Positions 24,681 through 34,800 of a DNA stretch of 41,532 nucleotides are shown here, piece by piece. The position numbers and the translations under genes were made by a program. Position 1 is the stretch's first letter. Each line of letters opens with the position of its first letter. Origin of the DNA: Thermoguttaceae bacterium (GTDB lineage Bacteria; Planctomycetota; Planctomycetia; Pirellulales; Thermoguttaceae); contig JAQVKF010000008.1 in the NCBI GenBank assembly GCA_028694795.1, positions 1 to 41,532 of the forward strand, read 5' to 3'. The notes beneath the pieces were generated by a model. It had not been told where the DNA came from. It worked only from the letters and a program-made list of their open reading frames with translations, and did not search any database.

Positions 24681-26012
24681 ATGCCGATCTTCCAGTTCGA
24701 AGCCCGGGACGCAACCGGACAGGAAATCAAGAATACGATTGAGGCGGCAACCGAGGAGGAAGCTCACGCCACAATACGTCAAATGGGATATTTTGTGACG
24801 AAGATATCCGTCAAGAAATCTCGTTCGACGGCGGATAAAAAGAAGGCGGTCGGTCGCAAGAAGACCTTTGCGCTGGGAGGCATCAAATCGAAGGTATTGA
24901 CGACATTCACCCGCCAACTTTCGATTTTGCAGGACGCGGGTTTAACGATTCTGCGTAGTCTGCGTATTCTGGAGCAGCAATCGAAACCGGGGGCGTTAAA
25001 GAACGCTCTCATCGATATTTGTGACGACATTGAGGGTGGTTCGACATTGTCAGAGGCGATGGCGAAGCAGCCGAAGAATTTTAGTCGATTATTTGTGAAC
25101 ATGATCAAAGCGGGTGAAGCGGGTGGTGCGTTGGAGGTGATTCTTCAGCGACTCGCCGATTTTCAAGAGAGTTCGGAGTCGTTGAAGCGTAAGGTGAAGG
25201 GCGCGTTGATCTACCCGGTGTCGGTGGTGACCTTTGCGACGGGTATTTTGGTCTTCATTATGTGGAAGATCGTGCCGGAGTTTGAGAAAATTTTCTCGAA
25301 CTTTGGTTTGAAACTGCCCGCGATGACGTTGCTATTGACGAAGGGGTCTTTTTTCGTATTGAACTATTGGTTCTTGATACCGGGGATTCCGTTTTCGATC
25401 TGGTTATTTATCAAACTAGTTAGGAAATTTGCGCCGGGCAGGTATGGGTGGGATTTATTCCTGCTGAAGATGCCGATTTTCGGTCAATTGGTAGAAAAGA
25501 ACATTTGTGCGCGAACCATGCGAACGTTGGGTACGTTGGTAGCTTCTGGTGTGCCGATTTTGGAGGCGATGAACATTACGAAGGAGACGAGTAACAACGC
25601 CGTTTTTGAGTTAATGTATCAGAAGGTATTGGAGGCGATTCGGGAAGGTGAACCGATTGCGGGGCCGTTGAAGCAGCATTCGTATACATCGTTTCATCCG
25701 GTGGCGTTATTTTTCTGGTTCGCGTTTATCGGCGGTCCGATTGGTGCGTTGCTGTACATGACGAGAATGCGGGCACGCATTGTGGACGACATGGTGGTCA
25801 ACATGATCGACGTGGGTGAGGAGACGGGTGAGTTGGACAAGATGCTCTACAAAGTCGCTGATACTTACGATGAAGAGGTGGCGGTATTGACCGAAGGTTT
25901 GACGAAGTTGATGGAACCACTCATGATTATCGTTTTGGGTGGTATGGTTGGTTTCATTGTGATTGCGTTGTTCCTTCCGTTGGTGGACCTGATTCAGAAC
26001 CTGTCGAAGTAG
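24681..26012 (+). CDS. PilC/GspF-type inner-membrane platform protein
   Basis: GspF/PilC sits in the inner membrane under a type II secretion or type IV pilus machine and couples the ATPase to pilin extrusion. The 443-residue protein has the N-terminal FQFEARDATGQEI, a first T2SSF domain (TRQLSILQDAGLTILRSL, GEAGGALEVIL, membrane helix near 178-198) and a second one (ARTMRTLGTLVASGVPILEAM, VGEETGELDKML, terminal helix MIIVLGGMVGFIVIALFLP). Between residues 340 and 370 an extra hydrophobic stretch (VALFFWFAFIGGPIGALLYM) interrupts the second domain. The track start is over-extended; ATG at 24681 follows AAAAGGACAGCGT. No assembly ATPase gene is adjacent, which is unusual for this family. Confidence 0.92.
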   Translation: MPIFQFEARDATGQEIKNTIEAATEEEAHATIRQMGYFVTKISVKKSRSTADKKKAVGRKKTFALGGIKSKVLTTFTRQLSILQDAGLTILRSLRILEQQSKPGALKNALIDICDDIEGGSTLSEAMAKQPKNFSRLFVNMIKAGEAGGALEVILQRLADFQESSESLKRKVKGALIYPVSVVTFATGILVFIMWKIVPEFEKIFSNFGLKLPAMTLLLTKGSFFVLNYWFLIPGIPFSIWLFIKLVRKFAPGRYGWDLFLLKMPIFGQLVEKNICARTMRTLGTLVASGVPILEAMNITKETSNNAVFELMYQKVLEAIREGEPIAGPLKQHSYTSFHPVALFFWFAFIGGPIGALLYMTRMRARIVDDMVVNMIDVGEETGELDKMLYKVADTYDEEVAVLTEGLTKLMEPLMIIVLGGMVGFIVIALFLPLVDLIQNLSK

Positions 26013-26033
26013 TGGTACCTGTCGAAATAGCGG
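25999..26033 (+). repeat. 17-base direct repeat over the pilC-like stop
   Basis: ACCTGTCGAAGTAGTGG, covering the final codons and stop, is repeated after one base as ACCTGTCGAAATAGCGG. Further weak echoes (GATGTCGAAGTGGCGG near 26131 and several TATCGA words) follow in the spacer, as if the gene end had been copied and decayed. Confidence 0.55.
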
Positions 26034-26324
26034 CGATATCGAGGATATCGGACAAAATAGAGGCTGATACGTCGTTATCGAGAATTGGGCTATCGAAGGA
26101 TTAGGGCAGAAGCCGATGTCGGCGTTATCGCGATGTCGAAGTGGCGGGTGATGGGGGAGTAACCGGTGAGGTGCCCCCCGTCGCGGAGCGTTGGCGTTCC
26201 ATCAGGACGATTCATTGTTTGGGATGGAAATGGATGTGAAGATCATTTGGCCATGGTACTCATACTAATACGGCACTCATACTAATACGGCACTCATACT
26301 AATATTGATAAGTGAGAAGCAGAG
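26013..26324. other. Intergenic region between pilC-like and GspG-like genes
   Basis: The 312 bases contain the decayed direct repeats next to the pilC-like stop and the 17-base tandem repeat at the right end. No ORF is credible. The gap is long for an operon, so the downstream genes may have their own promoter here. Confidence 0.4.
26258..26306 (+). repeat. 17-bp tandem repeat, almost three copies
   Basis: ACTCATACTAATACGGC occurs twice in perfect tandem and a third time as ACTCATACTAATATTG, ending 19 bases before the GspG-like start codon. The spacing is short of two helical turns, so repeated binding sites for a regulator, or a replication-slippage array that alters promoter or leader length, are both possible. 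Confidence 0.7.
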
Positions 26325-27242
26325 ATGAATCATAATACGAAGGGACGCTCGGCGTTTACGCTGGTGGAGTTATTGGTGGTGATCACGATCATCGGGATGC
26401 TGGCGGCGTTGATATCGGTAGCGGCGTCGATGGCGATGGGTGCTGCGCGTCGCAGTGCGATTAAGATGGAAATGACGCAGCTTTCCGTGGCGTTGGAGAA
26501 TTACAAGACGAAGTATGGCGAATATCCGCCGGACGGAACGGACACGGCAGCGGTAATTCGCCATTTGCGCAAAGCGTTTCCAAAAATGATGGATCCACCG
26601 AAGATGGACGCGACGAACACCTATGTGTTGTTGCCGTTCAAGTGTGGTCGTGGAGCCCATTCCGCTTTTGATGAAGTCCCTGTCACACCGGCGACGGCGT
26701 TGGTTCTATTTTTAGGTGGTAATTTATCGAAGAATCCGTTGAATCCGCTTTCGACATCTGGTGATCGAGTGGATGCGTTTTACGAATTCAAAGAGGATCA
26801 GCTGATCGAAGTCGCAGGGGGACCGCAGTACTTTCCATCTGGTTTGGAGCGAGATGAGGTCGCGCCGTTTGTCTATTTCAAAGCGCGTTTGACGAACGAT
26901 GGTGGTGCGTATTTTAATCGTGATAGTAAAGGCAATGCGATTCCGCTTTGTTGGCCGTTGGATTTGACGACGACCCCGCCGGTGGGTTTTGCGGTACCAT
27001 ATGCCGACAGCACCAAAAGCGATCCTGATCCGGCGAACTTAGAGGGGTCGAAATGGCGGGAGGCGACGAAGTACCAGATTGTGACCGCCGGCTTGGATGG
27101 TTTGTTCAGTGATCCGACGTTAGCGGGTGGCGACGTGTCGGTACGTGGCAGTAAGACGACGAACTTCGGTTGGAGCGAGGCAGATTACGATAATCTGACG
27201 AACTTTGCGGAAGGTACGATAGGCGACGAGTTGGAACAGTAG
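26325..27242 (+). CDS. GspG-like major pseudopilin
   Basis: The 305-residue protein has a class III leader (MNHNTKGRSA) and the helix FTLVELLVVITIIGMLAALISVAASMA, with Glu+5 intact. The residue before the cleavage site is Ala instead of the usual Gly. The next part, MTQLSVALENYKTKYGEYPPDG, is the typical GspG start of the globular domain, and YQIVTAGLDGLFSDP near the end resembles the GspG 'SAGPDG' calcium-site motif. It is about twice as long as proteobacterial GspG because of a large middle insertion. Probably the main subunit of a pseudopilus or pilus built on the upstream PilC-like protein. Confidence 0.88.
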   Translation: MNHNTKGRSAFTLVELLVVITIIGMLAALISVAASMAMGAARRSAIKMEMTQLSVALENYKTKYGEYPPDGTDTAAVIRHLRKAFPKMMDPPKMDATNTYVLLPFKCGRGAHSAFDEVPVTPATALVLFLGGNLSKNPLNPLSTSGDRVDAFYEFKEDQLIEVAGGPQYFPSGLERDEVAPFVYFKARLTNDGGAYFNRDSKGNAIPLCWPLDLTTTPPVGFAVPYADSTKSDPDPANLEGSKWREATKYQIVTAGLDGLFSDPTLAGGDVSVRGSKTTNFGWSEADYDNLTNFAEGTIGDELEQ

Positions 27243-27530
27243 TGTGCAGCCGCTTCGGACAGCCTAGCGGTCGATCCAATCACCTAGGGTTGCCCGATAG
27301 AGTATCCATGGTAGAGAGATTCGAGTCCATGACAGGGCGGATGTGCGATGAGTGAACCTGGCGGCGGATGCGACGTGGGGAATGATTCACGAGCGGATTG
27401 TCGCTCGCCGCGAATGCTCTTCGGCTTGTTTTTGTCGATTGAGTGAACTGGACGTGTATAGAATAGGGGTGGAGAAAAAAGACATCTTTTCCTCGCCACC
27501 TTATCATCATAAGACAGAGGAGACCGTTTG

Positions 27531-28895
27531 ATGCGACGGGATCATCGAAAACCTACTATATTCACGACAGGCCGCATGGGATTGCTGGTGAGGCGATCCG
27601 ATTTTGGTTTTTGTCCGGGTATGACGCTGGTGGAATTACTGGTGGCGATAGCGATTCTGGCGATCTTAGCGTCGGTTGGAATGTTAGCGGTCGAAGGCGG
27701 TCGTGAGGCGGCGCGTCGAACGGCGACGCAAGCGACCGTCGTAAAAATTGGCGATATACTCACGCAGCGATATGAATCGTATCTGGAGCGTAAGTTGCCG
27801 TTATCGTCGAATCAGATCGACCAATTGGCGTTGAACGCGAACTTCTGGACGACCTATTGGGGGGGCTTGTCGAATACAGGTTATTGGAAGGTAAGCAGTG
27901 GCATTCCAAATGGTTTATCGTTGACAATTTCGACGTTGACACCGATGATGACACAGGGTTATTCGCTGACGCCGCAGAACATCAAGCAGTATGTGTTGAA
28001 TAACATTTCGCAAGATCCGGCGGTAAAACTTGCGGCGATCAACATGACGTTATCGAAGATGCGAGCGCTTGTGCGGTTGACGGTGATGCGGGATACGATT
28101 CGTCTAGAGATGCCGGAGAAGCCGGCGGATTTGTGGATGATGAATTCGGATGGAACCCGCACGAACCAGCGGAATAATCCGGTCTGGGCGAAGTATGGCG
28201 TTTCACAACTCACGACGCCGGCGATGGAGTATATGTGGTCGATGACCGATGTGAAGGATCTAAATCAAGCGGATATTCTTTATTTGGTGGTGATGCAATC
28301 GTCTCCGGACGTACTTACCCAATTTAGTGAATCGGAAGTGGATGATATTGGTTTTGCGGAGGATGGAACGCCGAATCCGAACGATTTGAAGGAGTTTGTG
28401 GATGCGTGGGGGTTGCCGATGATCTTTTTCCGTTGGGCACCGGGTTATTCGCTGTCGGAGATCCAGTCGAGCGCGTCAACGGAAAGCGGTTTGGATGGTG
28501 ATTGGAGTGCGATGACGGATGGCAAGATGCGGTCGATTGAAATCACGAATAAGGACGGAACGAAAACGTCTGTTCAGGTGGGTCCTTACGAGCAAGTTCG
28601 TTGGTTGTTACACGAAAACGACCCCGATCCGTTAGACGTTTCGAATATGGATCCCTATGCGTGGCGTACAGTTCCGATTGTGGTTTCGGCCGGTCCGGAC
28701 GGCGAATTTGGGATGTTTTTCGATCAGTTAGAGACGTGGACGAACCAGACGTTCATACTTCAGCAACCGGATTCAGGTGGCGATCAGACGCTTTTTGGTT
28801 CACCGATGATCAAAGAGGGTGGGCTATTCAAGCATAGTCTGGACCAAGTGAGCGATAACGTGACGAATCACCAGCTATCGGAGGTCCAGCAATGA
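27531..28895 (+). CDS. Prepilin-like protein (pseudopilin)
   Basis: The 454-residue protein has an unusually long basic leader of about 30 residues (MRRDHRKP...FGFCPG) and then the type IV pilin-like motif MTLVELLVAIAILAILASVGMLAVEGGREAARR. The remainder is a large globular domain without a named family; VSAGPDGEFGMFF near residue 384-396 is a GspG-type Ca-site-like motif. The track begins at TTG 27528; ATG 27531 with AGAGGAG upstream is the better start. Its stop overlaps the next gene's start (ATGA), so translation is coupled. Confidence 0.87.
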   Translation: MRRDHRKPTIFTTGRMGLLVRRSDFGFCPGMTLVELLVAIAILAILASVGMLAVEGGREAARRTATQATVVKIGDILTQRYESYLERKLPLSSNQIDQLALNANFWTTYWGGLSNTGYWKVSSGIPNGLSLTISTLTPMMTQGYSLTPQNIKQYVLNNISQDPAVKLAAINMTLSKMRALVRLTVMRDTIRLEMPEKPADLWMMNSDGTRTNQRNNPVWAKYGVSQLTTPAMEYMWSMTDVKDLNQADILYLVVMQSSPDVLTQFSESEVDDIGFAEDGTPNPNDLKEFVDAWGLPMIFFRWAPGYSLSEIQSSASTESGLDGDWSAMTDGKMRSIEITNKDGTKTSVQVGPYEQVRWLLHENDPDPLDVSNMDPYAWRTVPIVVSAGPDGEFGMFFDQLETWTNQTFILQQPDSGGDQTLFGSPMIKEGGLFKHSLDQVSDNVTNHQLSEVQQ

Positions 28896-30178
28896 TATGT
28901 CGAGTTTCGTTTAGTCGAGCGTGGCTCGGTTCGTTGGCGAGCAGCTGTCCGGTTCGTGATCGATGGTCGTTGTGTGGGAGGTTGGCGAGTGATCGTCGTG
29001 GAATGACGCTTGTGGAACTTCTGGTGGTGATCGCGATTTTGGCGGTGTTGGCTGGGTTCATGATACCGCGGATTCCTGGGATGGTGCAAGGTCAGCGGAC
29101 ACGTGAGGCGGCGCGAACGGTGAACGTGGGAATTAGCATGGCACGCGGTCGCGCGATGGAATTAAATCGTCCGTGTGGGGTACGAATCGAGAACAATAAT
29201 GGTCAGACGCTGCTTCGGATCGTGGAAACACGTAAAGGGTTTTCCGGTTATACGGAGAATGCGACAGGTACGGTGACGGTGGCGAGTGCGACGCAGTTGA
29301 CATTGAGTGTGAATGAGGATCTTTCGGGTGTTGCGTCAAAGGGCGACCGTCTGGTACTTGGAGGTCGTCGTCCGGAATTGGAACTACCGTCAGACCCCAC
29401 GTTTGACAGCGCAACGGGTTACAGTACGGTGACGGCAAACCTGATTGCGGATGGCAGCAGTAATACCCTTCCGTGGACGGTGGGATCTGTATTTACGACG
29501 AGTTATTTAGTCAAGCCGAATCCGGAGCAGCCGAAATTTTCGAGCGGCTCGCGTCGTCCGACGGTGCTTCCGGCACAGACAACGGTCGATTTGGGCTGGT
29601 CAGGTGAGGGACGATCGTGTTGGGACGGGGATCCCTTTCGTGTGAAGGATCCGACGAAAACGTTATCGGAGGGTGGCTATCTGGATGATAATGGTCGCCT
29701 AGTCAGTCCGGTACCGGATGCGGTGACGATTCTGTTTGAGCCGGATGGGGCAATCTCACGTGTGGTAAAGGAATATCCGCGTTACACCGAGGGCGTGACC
29801 GCAGCGGTGGTGGTGGACACGAAGAGTGCGGAGCCGAATCAGCCGATTTATCTTTTGGTAGGCCGTCCGGATCAAATTGATTCTGAGTTATCCATACCGG
29901 GAATTCAAGTGCTTTCGGATGCGAAAGAAGCCAAAACGAATGTGATTGATAAAACGAACCTAGCGGATTACGATTGTCTGTGGGTTTCGGTGAATCATCG
30001 CAGTGGTCGAACGGTGACGAGCAGCAATTTAGCGCAAGGGTACGACGCCCAAATGGTGTACGAGAAGGAAAGCAATTGTCCATCGGAAGCCAGTGCGAAG
30101 TTGGGCTATGTGATTGATCGTGCTTTGTATGAATCGCGAACGTTAGCCCGTAGTGGCGATAGTGTGAGTACACGATAG
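28892..30178 (+). CDS. Prepilin-like protein, GspH-like
   Basis: The 428-residue protein starts with a 37-residue leader ending DRRG and the pilin helix MTLVELLVVIAILAVLAGFMIPRIPGMV. The following region, REAARTVNVGISMARGRAMELNRPCGVRIE, resembles GspH/FimT minor pseudopilins, where a run of small residues precedes a beta-rich domain. The start overlaps the previous stop by four bases. The leader is much longer than typical class III leaders (5-25 residues), so an internal start is possible, though no Met or strong Shine-Dalgarno lies close to RRG. Confidence 0.85.
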   Translation: MICRVSFSRAWLGSLASSCPVRDRWSLCGRLASDRRGMTLVELLVVIAILAVLAGFMIPRIPGMVQGQRTREAARTVNVGISMARGRAMELNRPCGVRIENNNGQTLLRIVETRKGFSGYTENATGTVTVASATQLTLSVNEDLSGVASKGDRLVLGGRRPELELPSDPTFDSATGYSTVTANLIADGSSNTLPWTVGSVFTTSYLVKPNPEQPKFSSGSRRPTVLPAQTTVDLGWSGEGRSCWDGDPFRVKDPTKTLSEGGYLDDNGRLVSPVPDAVTILFEPDGAISRVVKEYPRYTEGVTAAVVVDTKSAEPNQPIYLLVGRPDQIDSELSIPGIQVLSDAKEAKTNVIDKTNLADYDCLWVSVNHRSGRTVTSSNLAQGYDAQMVYEKESNCPSEASAKLGYVIDRALYESRTLARSGDSVSTR

Positions 30179-30264
30179 TGCGATGACGGAGCGGTGTTGG
30201 CTGAGCCGGTTGGCGTGTGAGTGATGATCCGCGTGATCATGGAAGCGTTTGGGCAACGAAAGTG

Positions 30265-30292
30265 TGGTGGTCCACTGATTGTGGTGGACCGC
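30265..30292 (+). other. Hairpin in the spacer before the PilV-like gene
   Basis: GGTGGTCCAC (30265-30274) pairs with GTGGACCGCC (30283-30292), ten base pairs with one G-U pair, over an 8-base loop. It lies 45 bases before the next start codon. It has no U-run and may be a processing or translation-control structure inside the pseudopilin transcript. Confidence 0.45.
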
Positions 30293-30336
30293 CTGCGTGA
30301 GGGGTGAAACATAACGAGATCAGGAGTTTCTGGCTC

Positions 30337-31548
30337 ATGAATATACGAACATTCCATCGACGTAGCCGACACGGTTTTACCCTTTTGGAGGTGTTGACGG
30401 CGATATTTGTATTAACGTTTGGTCTTTTAGGGATCACGGCGATGATGCAGATTGGCGGTTATCGAGCGTGGCAGGCGACGCGACAAGCGAAGGCATCGTA
30501 TTTGGCAGAGCAGGCGTTTGCCGATTTGCAGGTACGAGGCACATTGAAGAACGCGGTGGAATCAGCGGGCGGTGTGTTGAATGGTCTGGAGGTTCGAGGT
30601 TTCGTGAATCGTTCGAGCATGGTTTACGATCCATTTGGCGAGCGAGCGGTGATAGACAAGAGCGATGTGCGTCGATTCTCGGTAGCATCGAATCCGGACG
30701 CGGCGTCGCCGAGGTTGTCGTCCTACTTTAGCGTTCCGACCAGTACGGGTTGGCGAGAAATGATTGCGGGCGATTACGGAACGGGGAATTTTTACGATCC
30801 GCTTCGTGTCCAACCGACGGTGTCACGGGATGATTTGGTGTGGAATGACAAGAACAGTGACCGTCGCCCGGTAGCGGAGTACTATACGGCGACATTGGAT
30901 TTGGAGCCGTTAGTGTCGGCGAATGGGACACTCAATGTCAACGCGGTGATCCAAGCGTCCGAAGGACGTTGGAGCTGGCTAGCGACGATTCAACCGTTGG
31001 GCGGTCGTGTGAACGTCGATATGAATGGCGATAACATCGTGGAAAATTTCGCGTATCGGACGAACACCTATGAGGTTTCAGTCGCGGTCTATGAAACTCG
31101 TTCGTTTGCGGCGGAACGTCAGTTTGATGTGGAGCACGACAGTACGACGGACAGCGGGATAAATGCGTTTACGGAAGCGATGTACCGCAAAAGTTTCCGA
31201 TTGAATCCTGTCGGGACGAGTGCTTCGGAGCGAGCGATTTTGAAGCCCGGTCACTGGGTGGCACTGGTTGGCAAACCGGTTCCTGGGATAAACACGTCCG
31301 TTGGCAATCAAGATTGGCGTGTCGTTTGGTTCCAGGTGGTGAGTTCGCAGCCGCTGGCCAATGCGATGTATGACGTTCAATTAGAAGGTCCAGATCTCGT
31401 AAGTTTGACGACGACATACAACGCGACGACGAAGAGTTATCAGCAACTGTATACACCGCAGATATTTTTGCCAACGAGTGACGTATATCTCATTACCGAT
31501 CCGGATATTGTGGGGGTGGTGACGCGAACGCTCCAGGTCACCGACTAA
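30337..31548 (+). CDS. PilV/GspI-like prepilin protein
   Basis: The protein (403 residues from the chosen start) has a short basic leader (MNIRTFHRRSRHG) and the motif FTLLEVLTAIFVLTFGLLGITAMMQIGG, the pattern of PilV/GspI minor pilins, followed by KASYLAEQAFADLQVRG, which matches the family. The larger C-terminal domain is not assigned. The track uses GTG at 30304; ATG at 30337 with AGGAG ten bases upstream gives a normal leader. Minor pilins of this type start fibre assembly at the tip. Confidence 0.87.
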   Translation: MNIRTFHRRSRHGFTLLEVLTAIFVLTFGLLGITAMMQIGGYRAWQATRQAKASYLAEQAFADLQVRGTLKNAVESAGGVLNGLEVRGFVNRSSMVYDPFGERAVIDKSDVRRFSVASNPDAASPRLSSYFSVPTSTGWREMIAGDYGTGNFYDPLRVQPTVSRDDLVWNDKNSDRRPVAEYYTATLDLEPLVSANGTLNVNAVIQASEGRWSWLATIQPLGGRVNVDMNGDNIVENFAYRTNTYEVSVAVYETRSFAAERQFDVEHDSTTDSGINAFTEAMYRKSFRLNPVGTSASERAILKPGHWVALVGKPVPGINTSVGNQDWRVVWFQVVSSQPLANAMYDVQLEGPDLVSLTTTYNATTKSYQQLYTPQIFLPTSDVYLITDPDIVGVVTRTLQVTD

Positions 31549-31813
31549 GGTGGCGATTTAGCAGGCGTAGTGGGTGGAATGACGGCTTTTCGGCGTGTTG
31601 GTTCGAAGGTGAATTTGAATTCGTGTGGTGTTTTTGGCATGAGAGAAGGGTGAAAGCTACTGGTTCAAGCTGTGTTCTTAGGGAGGTTTTAGCCTTGGGA
31701 CCGGTTTGGGCTTGTGAGTCCGTTGGTTCGTGTCCGTTTGCGTGTCGTATGTAGAGGCAGACAACGATCATTCTTTGAAGGAATGTGAAATAGACGAGAG
31801 AAGAGGTTCCGAG

Positions 31814-34800
31814 ATGACGACTATCCGCATGAACAAAAGAGTCCGTATGAGCCGTATTCGAGGCCGACGGGATCGTCGTGGCATGTTGTTGATGATAGTG
31901 TTAGGTCTTTTGGCGTTATTTGCGATGATTGGCGTATCGTTTGTGTTGATCACGTCCGATGCGGATCGCAGCGCGAAGGCGACCTTATCGGTGACGGAGA
32001 AGCGTCAATCCTCGACGGAGCTTTTGGGCGAGGCGGCGATGCGAGTGTTCCGCGGCACGAACGCCGGGGCGTGGGATGATCGTCCGATTGGAACGCACAA
32101 TCTGCTAACAGACATGTACGGTTCGCCATCTGCCAGCAATATGATCAATGCGAGCAATGAGGCGTTTCAGCTGCAAATCGTCCTAGGTACGGATGGTAAT
32201 TATCTTTTGAATGCGGATAGTTGGACGAATATTCTCGCCAAGTTGTATGTGGAAGAACAATCGCGTTTACAGACGATGGTGGTGAGTGGCGAACTTACGA
32301 GTACTCTGATGCAGCGATATCTTCAGGAGTACGAAGCGAATCTTCCATATCGTCTAATGAGCAGTTATTTAGGTCTTTCGAATGGCGATATCTATCAAGT
32401 GGTGAGCATGGCAGGTAATGCGCCATTACTGAGGGCGATTTATTTGATGCCGGAGACCCGCAAGGTTTTTAACGCTGGCAACGGCATGGCTTATGAGAAG
32501 CTGACCTATTCGCTTTATAAGCCGTTTGGCGGAACAGGTCTGACCCAGGTGACAGCGCCGTTTGCGTGGACGACGGATAAAGATGGCAAAGATACGAGTC
32601 AAGCGGTGGCCAAGACGGCGATTCCGTTCGAGATGTTGCCTAACATGCCCGTTTCGGCGTATGGTACGAACCGAGCGCAGGGCGGCGATTATAACGAAGA
32701 GTACGATTCTCCCGATATGCAAAACATGTTTTTGGCATACGCAGTAACGGATGATGGTACCCCGAACAAAGCACAGCGTGTGGTGTTACCGTCGTACTAT
32801 CGTCCCGACTTGCTGGCGTATTGGTATCGTCGCGCGATGATGGATACGGACGATGTGGGGAGTGGTTCGACGGTGAATTTTGTACCATTGTATTACGGGG
32901 CGGCTAAGACGTGGACAATGCAGGCGATTGATTGGAACACGATTTACGCTTGTGTGAGCGAGTTGGTTGGCAATAGTGCGCCGAATGTAGCCACAGGAAA
33001 CACGACGGACAAATGGGCTCAGCGTGTGTTGTGTTTGGAGCAGATCCGTGGCTATCACGTTGGTTCGCACACCGAGACGGAAAGTGTGGAATGGGCGCAT
33101 TTCTTCGCGGTACGTCGATTCGTGGAGTGGCTTTCATTCCGACCGGCGGATTCAACCTTTACGGGCAGCAATCCGAACTTTGGCCTCAAATATGTCGCCG
33201 CCGATGGTACATTCCAGACGGGGCCGTGGGATGTGGATAACGATGGCGACGGTACGCCGGACAGCGTTTGGGTGGATTTGGGGCTTCCGATGCAGATGGG
33301 TCCGGACGGTCGTCTGGTGCAGCCACTCGCGGCGGTGTTGTGTCTCGATATGGATGGTCGTTTGAATGTGAACGCGCACGGTCACGATATGCAACTTGTG
33401 TCTAACGTGATCAATCCTGGTGGCGGTCCGCTTGGTCGTGGTTTTGGTCCAGCGGAGATTGCGCTCGGTAATGTGGTGACGGCGAGCGGTTTAGATCGAC
33501 TTTTACATGGCGATACGACACAGGGAATCGAAGGACGGTTGGGTGAATGGGGTTCATCCATTACGCCGGTGCGCGGTGGAACGACGCTTGCGTACAATGG
33601 GGCTTACGTGTTGACGAATCAAAACGTACCGACGCCGGCGGATGGTTCTATGGCGTATTCGAACTTTGCGGCGTGGGGACAGTACTACCCGCAGATGTTG
33701 GCGACCGGTACGAAGAGTGGAGCAACAGTTTGGGACTTTTATTACGGCATGTTGCCGGACACGCTCGGTTCGCTTTACATTCAGACCGATGTGACAGGTC
33801 CGTATGGGGCGGTGCAGGGTGATATGGCGAGCAATTTTGGCTTAGCGGTCATGAGAAACAATCCCGCGGCGCTTTATGCGGCGAATACGAATTATTGGGT
33901 TGATTTGACGACGCCGAAACGAAATTCGTCCGGCGGCAAGGCTCAGATCGATAATCCGTTTACGCCTGCCGATTTGGAGCGTATTTTGCGGATGAGCGAC
34001 GCGGATCGCAGTACGCTCACGGCGCGGTTAACGACGCTTTTGAATAGCGGGGACAATAATGCGTTGTATCGTCAGATATTGACGACGGACAGTTATCACG
34101 TTCCGGCGACGCCAGCGGTGGAATTGCCACAGTATCAAGTGGAGGTCAGTGGAACGACGAGCACTTATACATCGAAGGAAGAACTGGATCTTCCGTCGCG
34201 TTACGGGAGTGTTACCGAGGCGTTGACGCGGTATTTGCGGATGATGGAAAGCCAAATGTCCGGAACAGGCGTTTATTCGGCGGCGGTGGACTCATATGAC
34301 AATACAGTGTCTGTGGATACGATGATTGCTGGCGAGTTTTACCAGGGGCTTCCAATCAATCCGAATCGTCGATTTACGGATGAGCAATACTTGCTGGATA
34401 ATCCCGGTACGGCGATTCCACCGGCGGACGCGATTACGGCGGGACGGACGGAACGTCAGGCGATGGCACGTCAGTTGTACGTGCTGGCAAAATATTTGAC
34501 ACGACACTGGAAGCTGAATATTGATGCAGTCGCTGATTTGGCGAAACTTCCTGGGTACAAAAAGATTGCCACGTTGAATGTTCCGGAAGGCAAAACGCGA
34601 GAGGATGCGTTAGTGTCGTTATGGCTAGCGCAGTGGGCGGTGAACGTAGTTGATTTCCGCGATCGTGATTCGGCGATGACTCTGTTCTGGTTCGATCCGT
34701 TTCCGGACGCGCAGACGGGTGGTTCGAGTGACCAGCTTGGTTGGACGAAAGATAAGGCGAATTTAATACTGGTTTTTGGATGTGAGCGACCGGACCTTTT

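Noticed and set aside
26258-26306. Possible CRISPR array
   Set aside because: The repeats are directly joined with no spacers and only three copies; it is a simple tandem repeat.
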